Assembly: GCA_030435675.1 (NCBI GenBank)
Contig: CM059623.1
Coordinates: 13,672,092-13,736,091 of the forward strand
Reading direction: 5' to 3'
Source of the DNA: Steinernema hermaphroditum
Taxonomy: Eukaryota > Nematoda > Chromadorea > Rhabditida > Steinernematidae
Length of the DNA stretch: 64,000 nucleotides
The notes below the pieces were generated by a model that saw only the letters and a program-made list of their open reading frames with translations, searched no databases and was not told the DNA's origin. Position numbers and translations under genes: made by a program. Of this stretch, positions 23,013 to 33,435 are shown in pieces. The stretch's first letter is position 1; each line of letters opens with the position of its first letter.

Positions 23013-23110
23013 ATGCCATAACGGCGACGGCGATGGCGACGATGCGTCGACGGCCTCCCGCCGCTTCCTCTTTGAGGCGAGCGCGCGCGACCGAACTCCA
23101 CACTCGAGGA
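22440..23110. other. GC-rich island with (CGA)n
   Basis: A clear rise in GC over the AT-rich surroundings. It includes a (CGA/ACG) run of about 30 bp near 22982-23011 and GGC/GCG-rich stretches. Long arginine-rich frames on both strands result from these triplets. It may be a promoter or 5' exon: CGC|GTAAGT at about 22826 is a possible donor after an ATG at 22754. I cannot link it to a gene. Confidence 0.4.
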
Positions 23111-25271
23111 CTCGACGATCAATCGATGCGGGTGGCCGGTGCAAGAGGGCGACCGTCTTGGGTGGGCACTTTTGTGAAATAGTTCTGGCTTGGTGGAGAT
23201 AGCGTTGAATGGAAAAAAGAAGTGGGCTGGTTTTGCCACGTATCACACGATGATAAAGAAGTGTATTCTTGCACTTTTCTTTCTGATTCCTGGAGTTGAT
23301 GGTCCCGTTGGAAACACCTTCTGATCTCGAATAATGCAGTGCGATAGAAATTTAGATCGATATTTTATGAAATTGAAGGGCATGGAATTATTGGCAACAT
23401 GATTTACGCTTCTTCGTTGTGCATTTTGAGATATCTTGCATGGCGTGAGTAGTGAGTTTGTCTTTGTCATAAGAATTTCAGCCATCCTCCCGCATCTTGA
23501 CAACTCCCTATTGATTTCGATCAGTTGTCTTTTGATTTTATTTGTGTTTTACCGAATTTGTAATAAAGTTACGGAATTCTTCGATATCCGCTAGGGGTCC
23601 AAGAGATCCAATCCAAATCGGTCCAAATCACAAAAAGAGGACATCATGAATCTCGATTCAATCTAAAGTGAATCTCAAGTGGTCAAGAGCCGAAATTGAT
23701 CCAGAAGTTTATCTACAAACAGAATAATATGAGCACGATAAGGTATGGAATAATGCCTTTGATTAGAGAGATAAACTACTAAACCAAAATGTTTATTTCT
23801 TGAGTTTCAGAGGAGCCAAGCTGTTAAAATAAAGGGAGGTTTACAGATCACATAGTGCATCGCAAAACACCGACGAATCCATTGTTCAGTGTCCTTATTT
23901 TTCTGTTCATTTGTGTCCGAACGACCCATCCACTCGACTGCCATTTTCGAGGGAATCCTAAGGTAAGACCGGTTGGAAAAAAAAAATATAAGCGAAAAAA
24001 CGGAATAAACCGACCGGTTTGTCGGTTGGATGCTCACGGAAATGACTTCTCTCTAGATGTCCTTTCTTGGGCCGCCCTGTATAAAAGATAGGTCCATTGA
24101 TTTGTATGTGCTTGTTCTGTCCACACGGAGCGGTCGCTTTCAGTCAGCAGGCAAAATAGGGATTCCGGCCGGCATAGATATGCTCGTTATCACACATGAC
24201 CAAAAACAAAAGGCCATGAAAAGTGATTTATGTTGGCTATCAACGCTTGTGCTCAAGCACTATCACAGATTTTGCTGACCTGAAGACAAGGTGTCCAATA
24301 TGGATCTTTGTCATGGATACATACTATAAGGTGCATCAAGCATTAGATAGATGGAATTGCGCACAGCCTATATTTTTGTTCATGTGGGCCGGAAGGGGTC
24401 CTGGACGTATTGTACGACCTCCTATGGAGATAGAAGGCTTCAACTGTACCTCCTCTCGAGAGACATTTACGTCAACCTATCCCGTTCAGTGGACGTTCAC
24501 CTCCACACTAACAGAGGAGCTCACGATGTAGTCGGGTACAAATTCACGAAGATGACAAGGCAATTATTAGTATTCATGGGATGTTGGTTCCCCTTACATT
24601 CCAGTGCCCTTTCACGACGACCAATCGGCCTCTCACTTTCCACGCCTTTTAGTTTCCATGCACAACACCATTTGATTTTCGGAATGTTTCCACGGAGAGC
24701 GTGTTTTCGAGGGGAACTCGTCACGTATGCGTACCTGTCGCACTGATTTCGTGGTTGTTCCGCTCGTCTCAAGGTCACGTTCCCACTAATATTAACAAAT
24801 GTAGCGCTATCGATTTTAAGTAGACGTTCCACGAAAGTGACTCTACTCTTTATCTCGCGTTCCACTGAGTTGAGTTGATCCATATGATTTAGAAGTGTCA
24901 AGAAGATCGCTTGCTGAAATCAAGGCCGAAAGAGATGCCCGATTCGTAAAAACCGTTGAAAGTGCGTCAGAGGCGACGCTGAAATGAAGCTAATTAAGAT
25001 CCTGCGTCGAGAAGAGCTAATTAATGTATGTATGGATGCGTGCAAACGGCGATAAGGAAGTGACATCTCAAAGAGTCGTTCATTCTGGGACGAGCAAATG
25101 GATATGGAGAGAAAATTAAGCAAATAATGTGATAGATTTATTCACAAGAAGTACTGTAGCAGATAGTTACAAAGACGAGGCTTTTGTTGAAAGACAATGG
25201 GTGGGCGGCGGTGAGGAAAGTAGCACCACACATCTCGAAAAATCCAATGTGATAAACGAGAGAAAAGAACC
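23111..25271. other. Intergenic, no gene seen
   Basis: Contains a solo mariner-type right end (GGGCCGCCCTG followed by TA, ending about 24079) and the second copy of the dispersed repeat at about 24120-24175. The short frames between 24.2 and 24.9 kb show no family feature. Confidence 0.45.
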
Positions 25272-26057
25272 ATGACACTCGAACTAGCAACTGGCACTCC
25301 CTTCAACAGGAGCGAATTCAAAGACATACAAATGAAGCACCAGGACATTCTCGTATCCAAGCTTGAAGCTATTGCGTTCTACAAACTGGTCATCAACAAC
25401 GTGAAAGACCTCGTGCAACCCTTTTACCTCACCGCCCTAGCTCACGCCCAACACATCCAGTCGGTAGCATCTAACATAGGCACCAGAATAGAGAGCAGTA
25501 ATGACGAAGATGGCCATCGAAGAGTCAAGACATCAAAGCTATCGGCTATCACTAGAAGATATACTTTGTGTGAAATATGGGTCCGGATCATTGTGATTTA
25601 TGGAACAGCGCACTTACTGGTAACATTAGTGCAAAAGATATTCGGAGACAACATGGCGGTACCTTGCATAAAAAGAGAAAGGAAGTTAAGCGTGAGCGTA
25701 ACAAACAATGTTAAAGTCGAACCAAACATACCACCTGAAGTAAACGACACCGTTGTCCCAATTAAGGAAGTAAAGGCAATAAAGAGTCCATTCTGGACGA
25801 AGGTCATCGGAAAAATCTACGGCATCAATCTGCCGATGCTCGTTGACACCGGAGCAACGATCTCCATCGCACTCGGGTCTATGGTGGCACTCTTAACAGC
25901 CAAGCCTCGACGGATAGAGAGCGCAGCCATGGGTGCATCAGGCCAGATGATCCAGTTCAAGTCAGAAGCGACGGTATCCTCTTTTGGGCGTGTAAACAGT
26001 CCTCTAGTCGCATTGGTCTGGTTCGGGCAGTGGCAAAATGAAGTCCTTCAAGCATAA
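25272..26057 (+). pseudogene. Retroelement fragment with retropepsin motif
   Basis: One frame of 261 residues with an aspartic-protease active site, LVDTGAT, at about residues 190-196, preceded by a gag-like polar region. This is the retropepsin signature of LTR-type retroelements. No reverse transcriptase, RNase H or integrase motif follows, and I see no flanking LTR pair, so I read it as a fragment of an old element. The element family (Gypsy or BEL/Pao) cannot be told from this piece. A domesticated protease gene is possible but unsupported. Confidence 0.55.
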
Positions 26058-27387
26058 GCGAAATTCCTTCAAACCAGTCACTATGCTGGTAACAGGTATT
26101 TTCTGTGAAAGGCCCTTTCCGAGCAGTACAATCAATGGAACGTTTTTGAGAACAAACATCGGTTTGGAATGTTGTCTGGAATTCTGGAATATTAAAAGTA
26201 TTGCGTTTGTCGAATGAAATTGTGACCTACGTTGGCTTTTTTAAATCGTCGTAATACGAACCATCGGTTTTCGAGGTGTACGTTTCTCCGTTTTCTTATC
26301 ATTGTTGGGCAGCCCGATCGTATCTAAGTCGTGATGTAAAACATGTAGAAGAGTAGGTTTAAAATCAGGAGCTATCCTGTTCTGGTTTTACTGGAATGTT
26401 TCGTATTTTCATTTCTGGTGCATCGTAATAACGTATAAAATGCAAATCGATAATGGTGGTCATCTTGACCATGATCATCTTCACGAGTCCCACCGAGCTC
26501 ATCCCCGACGGATATTCGCTGCGACCAATCCAACAGTCAATCTTTGTAACCAAATATTGTATGCCTTCTCACATATAGTCCACCCCGGGGATGAGCTGCG
26601 GTGACATCCATCCTCACGGTCATGGACTGCCCGTGGATGATCATAGAAAGTCATGGATGGGTGATCTACTCTTATGGACAAGCCCAGACGGGCCATTTCA
26701 CCTATTGCGTACAGTGTGAAGCAGAGAGATTAATGTTTTAAAATAGTGGTCGATCATGGCCATGTGTGTGGTCATGGCCCCTCCATGACCGGAAGTTCTT
26801 GGACGGGCTATTTTCAGTTGGTTGAAAAGCTGACCGTTCATAACCATCTGTTCATGACTATTATGGATAAGAGTAGCATGTCCGTAAATGAAAATAGCTT
26901 ATTCATGACTGTCCATGGGGACGGTCCTGTCGCGATCACCCTTATCCATATCCCTATCCCTGCTCTATACCATCCTAATCATAGATACATAAAGTTTAAA
27001 GCTGTGTGGTTTATTTTCTTATCGTTTCTCTGAAATCGTTTGAAAAGAGATTTCTAAATACTGAGGAAGAGGACGTCAGCAAATAAAATAACAAAAAAGT
27101 TGCGGCCAATTTTATCAACAATGGATTATTATCCAAATCCAACACTTTCTAATATTACCGTTATGAAGGAACGACAATGGCTTACATGTATTTAAACAAG
27201 TCGCTCACAAGTATCGACTCCATTTTTGAGAACGAGATTCAATCTGTAATGAATAGAATATTCGATTACATAGGGTAGAATGCCATGAAATAGCCAAACA
27301 AACTACGCGAAGGACTAGCAATCGACGGAAGGAATGTTACATATGTCAGATATTGATAGTTGACAGTTGGAAAAGAGCTAACAGTTC
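26058..27387. other. Intergenic, partly low complexity
   Basis: 26440-26930 is unusually rich in CATGG, GATCATG and GGTCATG words on both strands. No gene seen. Confidence 0.4.
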
Positions 27388-27389
27388 TA

Positions 27390-28679
27390 CAGGGTTATCG
27401 GAAAGTTCTGCAACATTTTTTGCAATGCTAATTTTCGCAATTTTTCGGAGTTTTTGCGCGTGTTTCTCGTTATATTCGTGTTGCGCGACTCTTTTTACCC
27501 CTATATTCGCTGTCAATAATGCTGTATTAGCTGTTATTCAGGGTAAAAATGGTTTCCGAAAGTGTGCGTTGCGCGATCGTTGAGCTCCATTGCGGCGGAA
27601 GCTCAAATCCCGAGATTTGCAAAACCCTCAAACTTCGCCGAGATGCCGTCAAACGCGTGGTGGATCGATTTAGGGAAACTGGCGACGTCCAGGACCGTCC
27701 CCGAAGCGGAAGAAAAAAGACTGCAAGAACTCCACAAGTCCGAGAGGCCGTTCGGAAGATGATCAAGCGCAATCCCGACCGATCCATCATGAAGCTGGCC
27801 AAGAAGTACAAAATCGGCTACGCATCGATGCACAAGCTTGTCACCGAGGATCTCCATCTCAAGAGCTACAAAATAAGCCGCGGACACCTGCTAACCGATG
27901 CGAAAAAGGCCGAACGTCTTCAGAAGTGCAAGAAGCTGAGAGCCGAGAGCCGCGGGTCCGGATTCGCCAATGTGGTCTTCTCCGATGAGAAGATTTTTAC
28001 CATCTAAGCGGTCCACAACTCCCAGAATCACTGTTACCTGCTGCAGAAAGGCTCCTCGCGTACGAAGCACGTTAAAACAAACCATTTCCCCAATTCTGTG
28101 ATGGTTTGGGGCGAAATCTGCGCAACTAGAAAAATTTTCCCGGTTTTCGTTGAAAAAGGTGTGAAAATGGACTCTCAGGTGTAGCAATAAGAGATCTTGG
28201 TGAAGCATCTGATTCCCTGGACCGAAAAACACTTATAGGACCACGGACGGGTGTTCCAGCATGACTGGGCACACGCCCATGGATCCAAATCAACGATGAG
28301 CTTCTTGGAAGACCAAATCCCATGGTTTTGGGACAAGTCAGTTTGGCCCTCAAACTCGCCGGATTTAAACCCGATGGACTACGCAATTTGGTCCATTCTG
28401 GAGGAAAAAGCCTGCCGAAGAAGACACGCCACCTTGGACGACTTGAAGCGCGATCTCCGGAAGAAATCAGCGTGGAAACACCCGCGGCGATCGTCGAAAA
28501 TTTCAAGAAGCGAGTGAAGGCCTTCTATCGACGCTAGAGGAGGCCATTTTGAATGAAATTCACGTTTTATGTGTAATTCAGCGTGCTGAATAACGTAGTA
28601 TTGTTCGTTTTTGGAATTAAAATGGTTTTGTTTGAGAAAAATTGTGTTTTTCATGTTGCAGAACTTTCCGATAACCCTG
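27390..28679 (+). mobile_element. Tc1/mariner (DD37D, maT-like) element, dead
   Basis: A 1290-bp element with 27-bp perfect terminal inverted repeats (left end begins CAGGGTTATCGGAAAGTTCT), flanked by TA at 27388-27389 and 28680-28681. Both ends are complete, so it could still be moved in trans. Its transposase is broken (next entry). Confidence 0.92.
27549..28537 (+). pseudogene. Tc1/mariner transposase, disrupted
   Basis: The frame opens with two helix-turn-helix segments (NPEICKTLKLRRDAVKR, then SIMKLAKKYKIGYASMHKL) and reaches the first catalytic Asp in VVFSDEKIFTI. A TAA at 28005-28007 follows, with further stops near 28183, 28189 and 28237 and a frameshift near 28470. The second Asp (FQHDWAHAHG) and third (SPDLNPMD) are visible beyond them. 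There are 37 residues between the second and third Asp, as in the maT group. It is not functional as read. Confidence 0.9.
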
Positions 28680-28681
28680 TA

Positions 28682-29168
28682 ATTGGCAATAAAAGCTAAC
28701 GTCGAGAGTGAAAAACGAGTGGCAAGCCGCTGATTCGATCAACAGCGAAAAAGCGCAACGTTAGCCTGACTGGTTGTACTATGTAGTATGGTCTGTGGCG
28801 ACGCAGAAAGAAACATTAACAAAATCCAGTGGCGAAAAAAATCGTTAAATTGATTAAAAAGATTGTTTTCTTATGAAATCGTGTTCCGGCAATAAACAGT
28901 CGGCCTTCTGTCCGCTCTTTGGTCGTTGTAACAAAGTCCGCCGGTCTTCGCCCGAAGCTAGTCTCTACAATCGAAGCTCCCGGAGATAATTACTTCAATA
29001 AATGAGTAAGAAGGGTTTGGGGCTTCCGAGAGATGGGTCCTTGGTACGGAAGTCGTGTCCATAGTCATTGATTTGAGGGATTAAATTCGGAATAAACATG
29101 TCCAAACATACAAGAGAACTGTGTATATGAGATTTATTGACTAAACATGGATTAACCAATGCAGCGAT
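28682..29168. other. Intergenic, no gene seen
   Basis: AT-rich spacer between the dead mariner and the broken MNxLP-family gene. Confidence 0.5.
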
Positions 29169-30114
29169 TTATGTAAACAGTATTCCAAGTTGTTGTGTGT
29201 TCGCGAGACAACTCATCTCACTCTCATTGGGATTCTCTTGAAAACAGTCGAAAAATACATATGCGCCGTGGCTGCCTTCCTCATCTCGACCATACTTCAG
29301 CTTGTAAGGGCGTGACGGTTGACAGAAGAGGCTGAGCGGAAAATAGAAGTGGTGCCTGCCGATTGGATCGAATTCTTCTTGAGGACAGAGCTCCAGTTTT
29401 CCCTCCAAGAATTGAACATGATTTGGGTTGTCGAAATACATATCTTTCCCTCGCAGTGCTTCTCTATTTTGAGACCAGAATACTAGAAGTTCTTCGAGAT
29501 CACCATTCTCCGTCAACCGCAAAGACTGAAACTGAGGTTGAATAAGTGATGTCTTCATCAGTTCCATCACTCCTTCTGAATATACATCGCTCCCAATGCG
29601 TAAACGAGTGATGTGCCCGGTTTCGATGAGTCTCTTACAATGGGCGATCGCTTCGTCGTTGAGTTTTTTGTAGATTCCTAATCCTTTCATAAGCTCTGCG
29701 TCGATAAGCTCTGCACGCCCAGTTGATCCACGCCTTACTCACTCTGGCTGTTCGTGGAGTTAAGCTATACAGGGCATTGGGAAAGTAAATTCGATCGATG
29801 ATTTCCCGGCTAACCTTGTCTTCCTTACCCTCGAAAATATTTATAGTAACGCTTGCGACAAATTTATCCTTGCCGACCCAGAGATGTTCGGGTACTTCAC
29901 TATTACTTCGATCCCAACGCTTTTCATCGACTATTTGGTTGTTCTTAATAGAAACGCCTTCATATTTGTACATCGATGTCATCTGCCCCGCGACAATTCC
30001 AATGTTACCCGACAATTCTGTGGCTGTTATGGATAGCCACGAAATAAAGAAGTCTCGCGCATTGCCTCCAACCCGAAATACAGATTCATAGAACGCGTTG
30101 GGAAGGTTGTTCAT
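29169..30114 (-). pseudogene. MNxLP-family gene with one frameshift
   Basis: The minus-strand frame starts MNNLPNAFYES at 30114 and aligns with the intact relative at 45220-46146 to about residue 130 (KAWINWACRA, compare KAWFEWACSW). It then goes out of frame. The homologous sequence resumes in another frame at 29690 (MKGLGIYKKL) and ends at 29169 with a family-like terminus, LGILFT. The break sits next to a direct repeat of GCAGAGCTTAT near 29710. It is either a recent pseudogene or a sequence error; an intron is less likely because no good borders are seen there. Confidence 0.75.
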
Positions 30115-30324
30115 CGCTCTTGATGAAACATCAAATTGGACATGTTTCAAACTCAGAGGCTTTAATTGCAAAAAAAGGCGCCGAGAGTGCATCGCTAATC
30201 GAGAATGTGCATCACATTTTTCAGCAACTTGCAAAAAGCAGCATGTTCTTTTCGCCGATTAAAGCTGCCAATATGCAACAGAAGTGTTCGCTTTTCATAT
30301 AAGATTTATTAACTAATCACAGAT

Positions 30325-30845
30325 ATTCTAACAGATATTCGAAACAATATTCTAACTCGTGCCGTCTTCGCGAAACAACTCATCTCACTCTCGTTGGGAT
30401 TCTGTTGCAAACACTCGAAAAACACACGCCGTCTTCAGCATACTTCAGCTTGTAAAAGTGCGATGGATGCCGAAGATGGTGCGCGGAAAATAGAAGTTGT
30501 GCCTGCCGATTGGATTAAATTTTTCTTGAGGACAAAGCTCCAGTTTCCCCTCCAAGAATTTAGCGTGATTTGGGTTGTCGAAATACAAATCTTTCCCTCG
30601 CAGTGCTTCCTTATTCTGAGACCAGAATGCCAGAAGTTCTTCAAGAGGACCGTCTTCTATAGGGCGCAAAGACTTGAACTGAGGTTTAGTAAGTGACAGC
30701 TTTATCATTTCCATCGCTCTTTCTGAATATGCCTCCCTTTCAATGTGTAATGTTGTGAGGTGCCCAATTTCAATAAGTCTCTTACAAAGTACGATCGCTT
30801 CGTTGCCGAGTTTCTTGTAGATGCGGAACCCCTTCAGTCGCTTAT
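30325..30845 (-). pseudogene. MNxLP-family fragment
   Basis: A tandem relative of the preceding pseudogene (KGFRIYKKLGNEA and KFLEGKLELCPQE are shared). The N-terminal third is missing, and the C-terminal part needs at least two frame changes (near 30450 and 30425) to follow the family to its end. It is a decayed duplicate. Confidence 0.75.
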
Positions 30846-31110
30846 CTGTGCAAAAATTCATCGAGTACCTTAATATCCCTGGGGCGTAGTCCATCTTTAT
30901 CACTGTCACCAGACTACGTCTATTTTTATGGACGGCGCCGATGAATCAGCGGTCGTTGCTACGAGTTTACGGCCCCTAGCACAGCTGAAAGTAACGTTTA
31001 TTGCAACGTCTGGCGCGCCGTTTGTGGCCAAAAAGCGGAGAGAAAATCGTATTTTTCCCGCCCCAGCCTGTTTATGGACCAAATATCTGTGATGCAAACT
31101 CCGACAAATA

Positions 31111-32430
31111 CAGGGTGTCCCAAAAGTTCGGATAAATGAAAAAACAGTTATATCTCAAGCCCCACAGAATCAAACTCAACGGTTTTATGCTCTAAATACT
31201 CGTACACTACTGCCGAACCATAATATCACAACACTTGTTCGAAATGTCCTCCCTTCGCGGCGATACAGGCTTGAAGACGCGTTGGGAATTGGTCGACGAT
31301 GCGCGTGGTCAGTTCAGGGTTCATTTCCTTCCAAGCTTTCTTCAGTGCGCGTTTCAAGGCTTCGATGGTTTCGCATCGGATTCCCGAGATCTTGTTCTCT
31401 AGGATCGACCACACAGAGAAATCCAGAGGATTGAGATCAGGGGAATGGGGCGGCCAAATGTTCTTGTCCCAGACGGACGGAGCAGACGCCGGAAACCATT
31501 TCACTGGGTCATGGAGCCATTTCAAGGTCGTCTTCGCACTGTGGGCTGGCGCACCGTCCTGCTGGTACGTCCACTGGATTCCGTAAGTGTTCTTCTTCGC
31601 CCAGGGCTTCACCACGCCTTCGAGAACTTTCCTCTGGTAGGATTCAGCGTTCAAACGTTCCTTCTGGTCGAAAAAATGGAGCTTCGTGTTTCCCAGCGCT
31701 GATATTCCAGCCCAAACCATCACAGATTTGGGGAAATGGCTTTTTTGGACGTTAACGGTCTTCTGCGAGCCTTTCTTCAGCCATTCGCGATGATTCTGAC
31801 TATTCCAGAGCGATTCCACAGTGAAAATCTTCTCATCGGAGAACAGGATCAGCCGATGCTTGCCACCTGCAACCAAGCGCTTCATTTCTCGACATTTTTC
31901 TAACCTTTTGGCCTTCATGTCGTTCGTGAGGAGCTGTCCCTTGGCCTCCTTGTAGGGAAACAGCTGCAGATCGTTCTTCAGCATTCGGTGGACGGAGGAT
32001 TTGCCGATTCCGTGCGATTTGGCGAGCTTTCTTGTTGAACGACCCGGATTTCGCTGAAGTTTGTCTTTGATCGCTTTTCTGATCACTGCGGTCCTTGCTG
32101 TCTTCCGTCTTCCGCTTCGAGGCTTGTCCTTGAGGTCCCCTGTCGCTTGGTATCGGTCAATGATACGCTTGACGGTCGTCGGATACAATTCCAGCCTCTT
32201 CACAATCTCCGGATTCTTCTTTCCCAGCTTGTAAAGGTCGATCACAGCGCTACGGGTTTCTTCTTTGCTCATTTTCTCCTGGAATATCAGCTCAATAACA
32301 GAAAATATCAGCATTTTCTAGTCCAGAATAACGCGTAGAACACGAATATATCAAGAAACACAAAAAACAACGCAAAAAATCAACAAAAAAATCACAGAGA
32401 AAAAATTATCCGAACTTTTGGGACACCCTG
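31111..32430 (-). mobile_element. Tc1/mariner element, apparently intact
   Basis: A 1320-bp element with 25-bp perfect terminal inverted repeats (CAGGGTGTCCCAAAAGTTCG...), flanked by the TA target duplication at 31109-31110 and 32431-32432. It contains one uninterrupted transposase gene. Perfect ends plus an open gene suggest recent insertion and possible activity. Confidence 0.93.
31226..32272 (-). CDS. Tc1/mariner transposase with wide D-D spacing
   Basis: Cut-and-paste DNA transposase acting in the nucleus on the element's own ends. I chose the ATG at 32272 (MSKEETRSAV), which gives 348 residues; the frame is open a further 14 codons upstream. N-terminal helix-turn-helix segments (NPEIVKRLELYPTTVKR; STRKLAKSHGIGKSSVHRM) are separated by the GRRK AT-hook-like motif typical of the superfamily. 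The catalytic Asp residues lie in LFSDEKIFTVE, TYQQDGAPAH and HSPDLNPLD. I count 44 residues between the second and third Asp, against 34 in classic mariner and 37 in the neighbouring dead element, because of an insert around WFPASAPSVW. No stop or frameshift. Confidence 0.93.
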   Translation of the reverse strand: MSKEETRSAVIDLYKLGKKNPEIVKRLELYPTTVKRIIDRYQATGDLKDKPRSGRRKTARTAVIRKAIKDKLQRNPGRSTRKLAKSHGIGKSSVHRMLKNDLQLFPYKEAKGQLLTNDMKAKRLEKCREMKRLVAGGKHRLILFSDEKIFTVESLWNSQNHREWLKKGSQKTVNVQKSHFPKSVMVWAGISALGNTKLHFFDQKERLNAESYQRKVLEGVVKPWAKKNTYGIQWTYQQDGAPAHSAKTTLKWLHDPVKWFPASAPSVWDKNIWPPHSPDLNPLDFSVWSILENKISGIRCETIEALKRALKKAWKEMNPELTTRIVDQFPTRLQACIAAKGGHFEQVL

Positions 32431-32432
32431 TA

Positions 32433-33363
32433 TAAACTGCAGAGACATTCCCACACGTGTGCTTGTACAACACCGCTATGTCTACAATTTAGCAATGGTT
32501 GAAATGGGGAACTTTCCAAATAAACATTGATTTATATAGGGAGCTAGTGATAGCATCAGCTTATCACTCAAAGGATAGAGGAAGAGCGAATCACACGAGA
32601 GGTGGACTTCATCCCTGTTGCGGCCTCAATGTCGAACCGGTGGGTGGCGGCGTGCTTCACGGGGCACCTGGGAATCGGCGGCGGAACTTCCCCTTCTCGC
32701 GGCGTTTGGGGCACGGAAGCGGAGCTCGCACCTGATTCGGAGAGATGGATCTTTCCTCGGCAAGAAAAGTCTTCGGCCGTGATTATGACCTCCGAGAATC
32801 AACGACGTCCACAATGACTTCTCACGCAGCTGGATGCCTAGTATCATACGCCATAGTGTCGATTGTTATTCAGCTAACTGCTTGAAATGGAAAATTTAAA
32901 ATAAGCGCATCCGCTCTTTCAATACAACATCCCACTGTCGTTCAGAAAGGTTTCAGTTCGGTTCGCTGATATCAAACGAATTTTTTGAAAAAAAAATTCA
33001 GAAATTCTACCACACTACAGTAACGAGGTGCGTTCTATTAGACGCGTTATCATTGGCGGTCTTAGGCAACGAAGCTTTCGTATGGAAGCGACACGTGGGT
33101 CACTCGCGTTTCACACGGAGGTAGCGGGCAGCGGTGCCACTTCTTCGTGTTCGACAGAGACAGATCAGATACCTTTTTCAATCCTATTTGAAGCTAATAA
33201 ATGGTGAGATAGTGGACCTGATAGATGGCTGTCCGAGCTATGGTCTGGCAATATCGAAGCAGCAAGATTCGCTGACGTCAAATTAGACCCGAAAAACATT
33301 AAAATGTGAACAAATCCGATGAAATAATCAATAAAATTATTAACCGGAAAGCATAAAACGATA
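32433..33363. other. Intergenic, no gene seen
   Basis: No exon with family features. A frame at 32499-32735 lacks a recognisable domain. Confidence 0.45.
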
Positions 33364-33435
33364 AGGTCCCGCCGAGATTTGAACTCGGGTCGCAGGATTC
33401 AGAGTCCTGAGTGCTAACCGCTACACCACGGGACC
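33364..33435 (-). tRNA. tRNA-Gln (anticodon CUG)
   Basis: The minus strand reads GGTCCCG at 33435 and pairs with CGGGACC at the other end, giving a 7-bp acceptor stem and U discriminator at 33364. The D arm contains GGTTAGCAC. The anticodon stem CAGGA/TCCTG closes the loop CTCTGAA, so the anticodon is CUG. The T arm has GAGTTCAAATCTC. 72 nt, no intron. The sequence closely resembles known animal tRNA-Gln(CUG). Confidence 0.95.

Noticed and set aside
22549..23246. Arginine- and serine-rich frames up to 184 residues
   Set aside because: They follow from (CGA)n and GCG triplets, are open on both strands at once and have no domain.
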